From assembly GCF_008370495.1 (NCBI RefSeq), contig NZ_VTUX01000010.1, positions 124,001 to 188,000 on the forward strand: DNA of 64,000 bases. Direction: 5' to 3'. Shown here in pieces: positions 63,146 to 64,000 of this stretch; positions within the stretch are counted from its first letter, which is position 1; every line of letters begins with the position of its first letter. The notes beneath the pieces are model-generated. The model ran no database searches and was not told the DNA's origin. It was given only the letters and a program-made list of their open reading frames with translations. The translations under genes and the position numbers were made by a program. The DNA comes from Pseudohalioglobus sediminis. Its GTDB lineage: Bacteria; Pseudomonadota; Gammaproteobacteria; Pseudomonadales; Halieaceae.

Positions 63146-64000
63146 ATGTCATTGTATGAACCCATCGAATCAACCGATTCACGCCGGCACCTGCAATTGC
63201 GCAGCCCGGTCACCCTCGAGCCCACGGGCGAACTGATCTGCGCCAATGAGGAGGATGTCGCCAGCGCCATTCAGCGCGCACGCGCGGCACAGCCGGCATG
63301 GGCAGCCACCAGCATGGGTGAGCGCTCCGCCATTGTGGAGCGGGCCCTGAAAATCGTGCTGCAGAAGCAGGATGAAATCATCGACACCGTGGTGCGCGAG
63401 ACCGGCAAGGCCCGCACCGATGCCATGAGCATGGAAGTGTTTTCAGTGGCGGACCAGCTCTGCTACTACGCCAAGAACGCCGAAAAATTCCTGCAACCGC
63501 GCAAGCGCAAGGTCCATGGCCTGCTGGGCCTGATGAAACAGTTGCGCATTGTGTACAAGCCACTGGGGGTGATTGGCCTCATTACGCCCTGGAACGGCCC
63601 CTTTGTCCTGGTGATGAACCAGGCCTGCCAGGCTATCCTCGCGGGCAACACGGTGGTTGCCAAGGGTTCGGAAGTGACACCCTGGTCCGCCAGGCTGGCA
63701 GAAACCATCTTCACCGAGGCGGGCCTGCCTGAGGGCGTGCTGCAGGTCCTGCTGGGAGACGGCGAAACGGGCGCCGCGATTGTTCGCGGCGGCGTCGACA
63801 AGGTTTCTTTCACCGGCAGTGTTGCCACGGGAAGAAAGGTCGCCGTGGCCTGTGCCGAGCAGCTGATTCCCTGCACCCTGGAACTGGGCGGCAACGACGC
63901 CATGATCGTTTGCGCCGACGCGGACCTGGATCGCGCTGCGGATGGCGCCTGGGTGGGCTCTTGCATGAACACCGGCCACTACTGTTGCGGCACAGAGCGC
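63146..64000 (+). CDS. Aldehyde dehydrogenase, 5' part, cut by window edge
   Basis: The first 285 codons of an NAD(P)-dependent aldehyde dehydrogenase. ATG at 63146 has GGAG seven bases before it. Visible features are ITPWNGPFVLVMNQACQAIL (residues about 148 to 167), KGSEVTPWSA (cofactor Lys), FTGSVATGRKV, the general base Glu246 in LELGGND and the nucleophile Cys280 in NTGHYCCGTER, with the usual spacing of 34. The 3' end lies beyond position 64000. Substrate not predictable; it resembles the succinate-semialdehyde/benzaldehyde-type group. Confidence 0.9.
   Translation, partial: MSLYEPIESTDSRRHLQLRSPVTLEPTGELICANEEDVASAIQRARAAQPAWAATSMGERSAIVERALKIVLQKQDEIIDTVVRETGKARTDAMSMEVFSVADQLCYYAKNAEKFLQPRKRKVHGLLGLMKQLRIVYKPLGVIGLITPWNGPFVLVMNQACQAILAGNTVVAKGSEVTPWSARLAETIFTEAGLPEGVLQVLLGDGETGAAIVRGGVDKVSFTGSVATGRKVAVACAEQLIPCTLELGGNDAMIVCADADLDRAADGAWVGSCMNTGHYCCGTER

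Overview
The window is about 64 kb of GC-rich, tightly packed bacterial chromosome. It carries no tRNA, rRNA, insertion sequence, prophage or CRISPR that I can see. The gene content (TonB receptor with the TGIRxSL-type N-terminus, WS/DGAT acyltransferase, DUF2855 and SnoaL-like proteins, a LacI-type NagR chitin/GlcNAc regulon, tamA/tamB, ferrochelatase, Mtr-type multiheme cytochromes) points to an oil- and polymer-using aerobic marine gammaproteobacterium, probably of the Halieaceae/Cellvibrionales kind. That placement is inference from gene families; there is no marker RNA to confirm it.

Layout. 0-4.4 kb: a membrane protein, a NorE/NorF-like haem-copper oxidase accessory pair with a third membrane protein, a SnoaL-like protein, a further membrane protein and the remnant of a DM13-domain gene. 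4.4-8.7 kb: a 1,145-residue lipoprotein joining bacterial repeats, a YVTN-type propeller and a dihaem MauG/CcpA-like module, then a secreted SnoaL-like protein. 8.8-18.3 kb: one long minus-strand gene string: AI-2E transporter, outer-membrane factor, HlyD adaptor, DUF2955 permease, ion channel, two SDRs, a saccharopine-dehydrogenase-like reductase and a DUF2855 protein. 18.4-24.5 kb: a small secreted ricin-type lectin diverging from tamB-tamA; tamB has an apparent frameshift. 24.5-31.2 kb: a phosphotransferase, ybaK, oligopeptidase pepF, a small secreted protein, a tandem HxlR regulator and fhs. 31.5-43.9 kb: an MFS transporter, then a GlcNAc/chitooligosaccharide regulon (nagR, nagA, nagB, nagK, GH20 hexosaminidase, SSS transporter, TonB receptor). 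Five copies or near-copies of the palindrome TGACAACGTTGTCA mark its control regions. 44-49 kb: WS/DGAT, two ABC1/UbiB-type kinases and a GST.

49-59.6 kb is the most striking part, a multihaem electron-transfer island. A minus-strand pair encodes a NapC/NirT-type tetrahaem quinol dehydrogenase and an octahaem hydroxylamine-oxidoreductase-like cytochrome. Divergent from it, a plus-strand set encodes a UbiA/MenA-like prenyltransferase, a cytochrome with nine CXXCH plus one CX3CH motif and an ethylbenzene-dehydrogenase-like haem domain, a decahaem MtrA/DmsE, an MtrB/PioB porin and a decahaem OmcA/MtrC lipoprotein. Together they could make an inner-membrane-quinol-to-cell-surface conduit with its own quinone prenyltransferase and a nitrogen-oxide-active cytochrome. 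hemH, a monohaem cytochrome and a rhodanese follow directly.

59.9-64 kb: hemH, the small cytochrome, a rhodanese, an ICMT-like methyltransferase, a ZIP metal transporter and the first 285 codons of an aldehyde dehydrogenase cut by the window edge.
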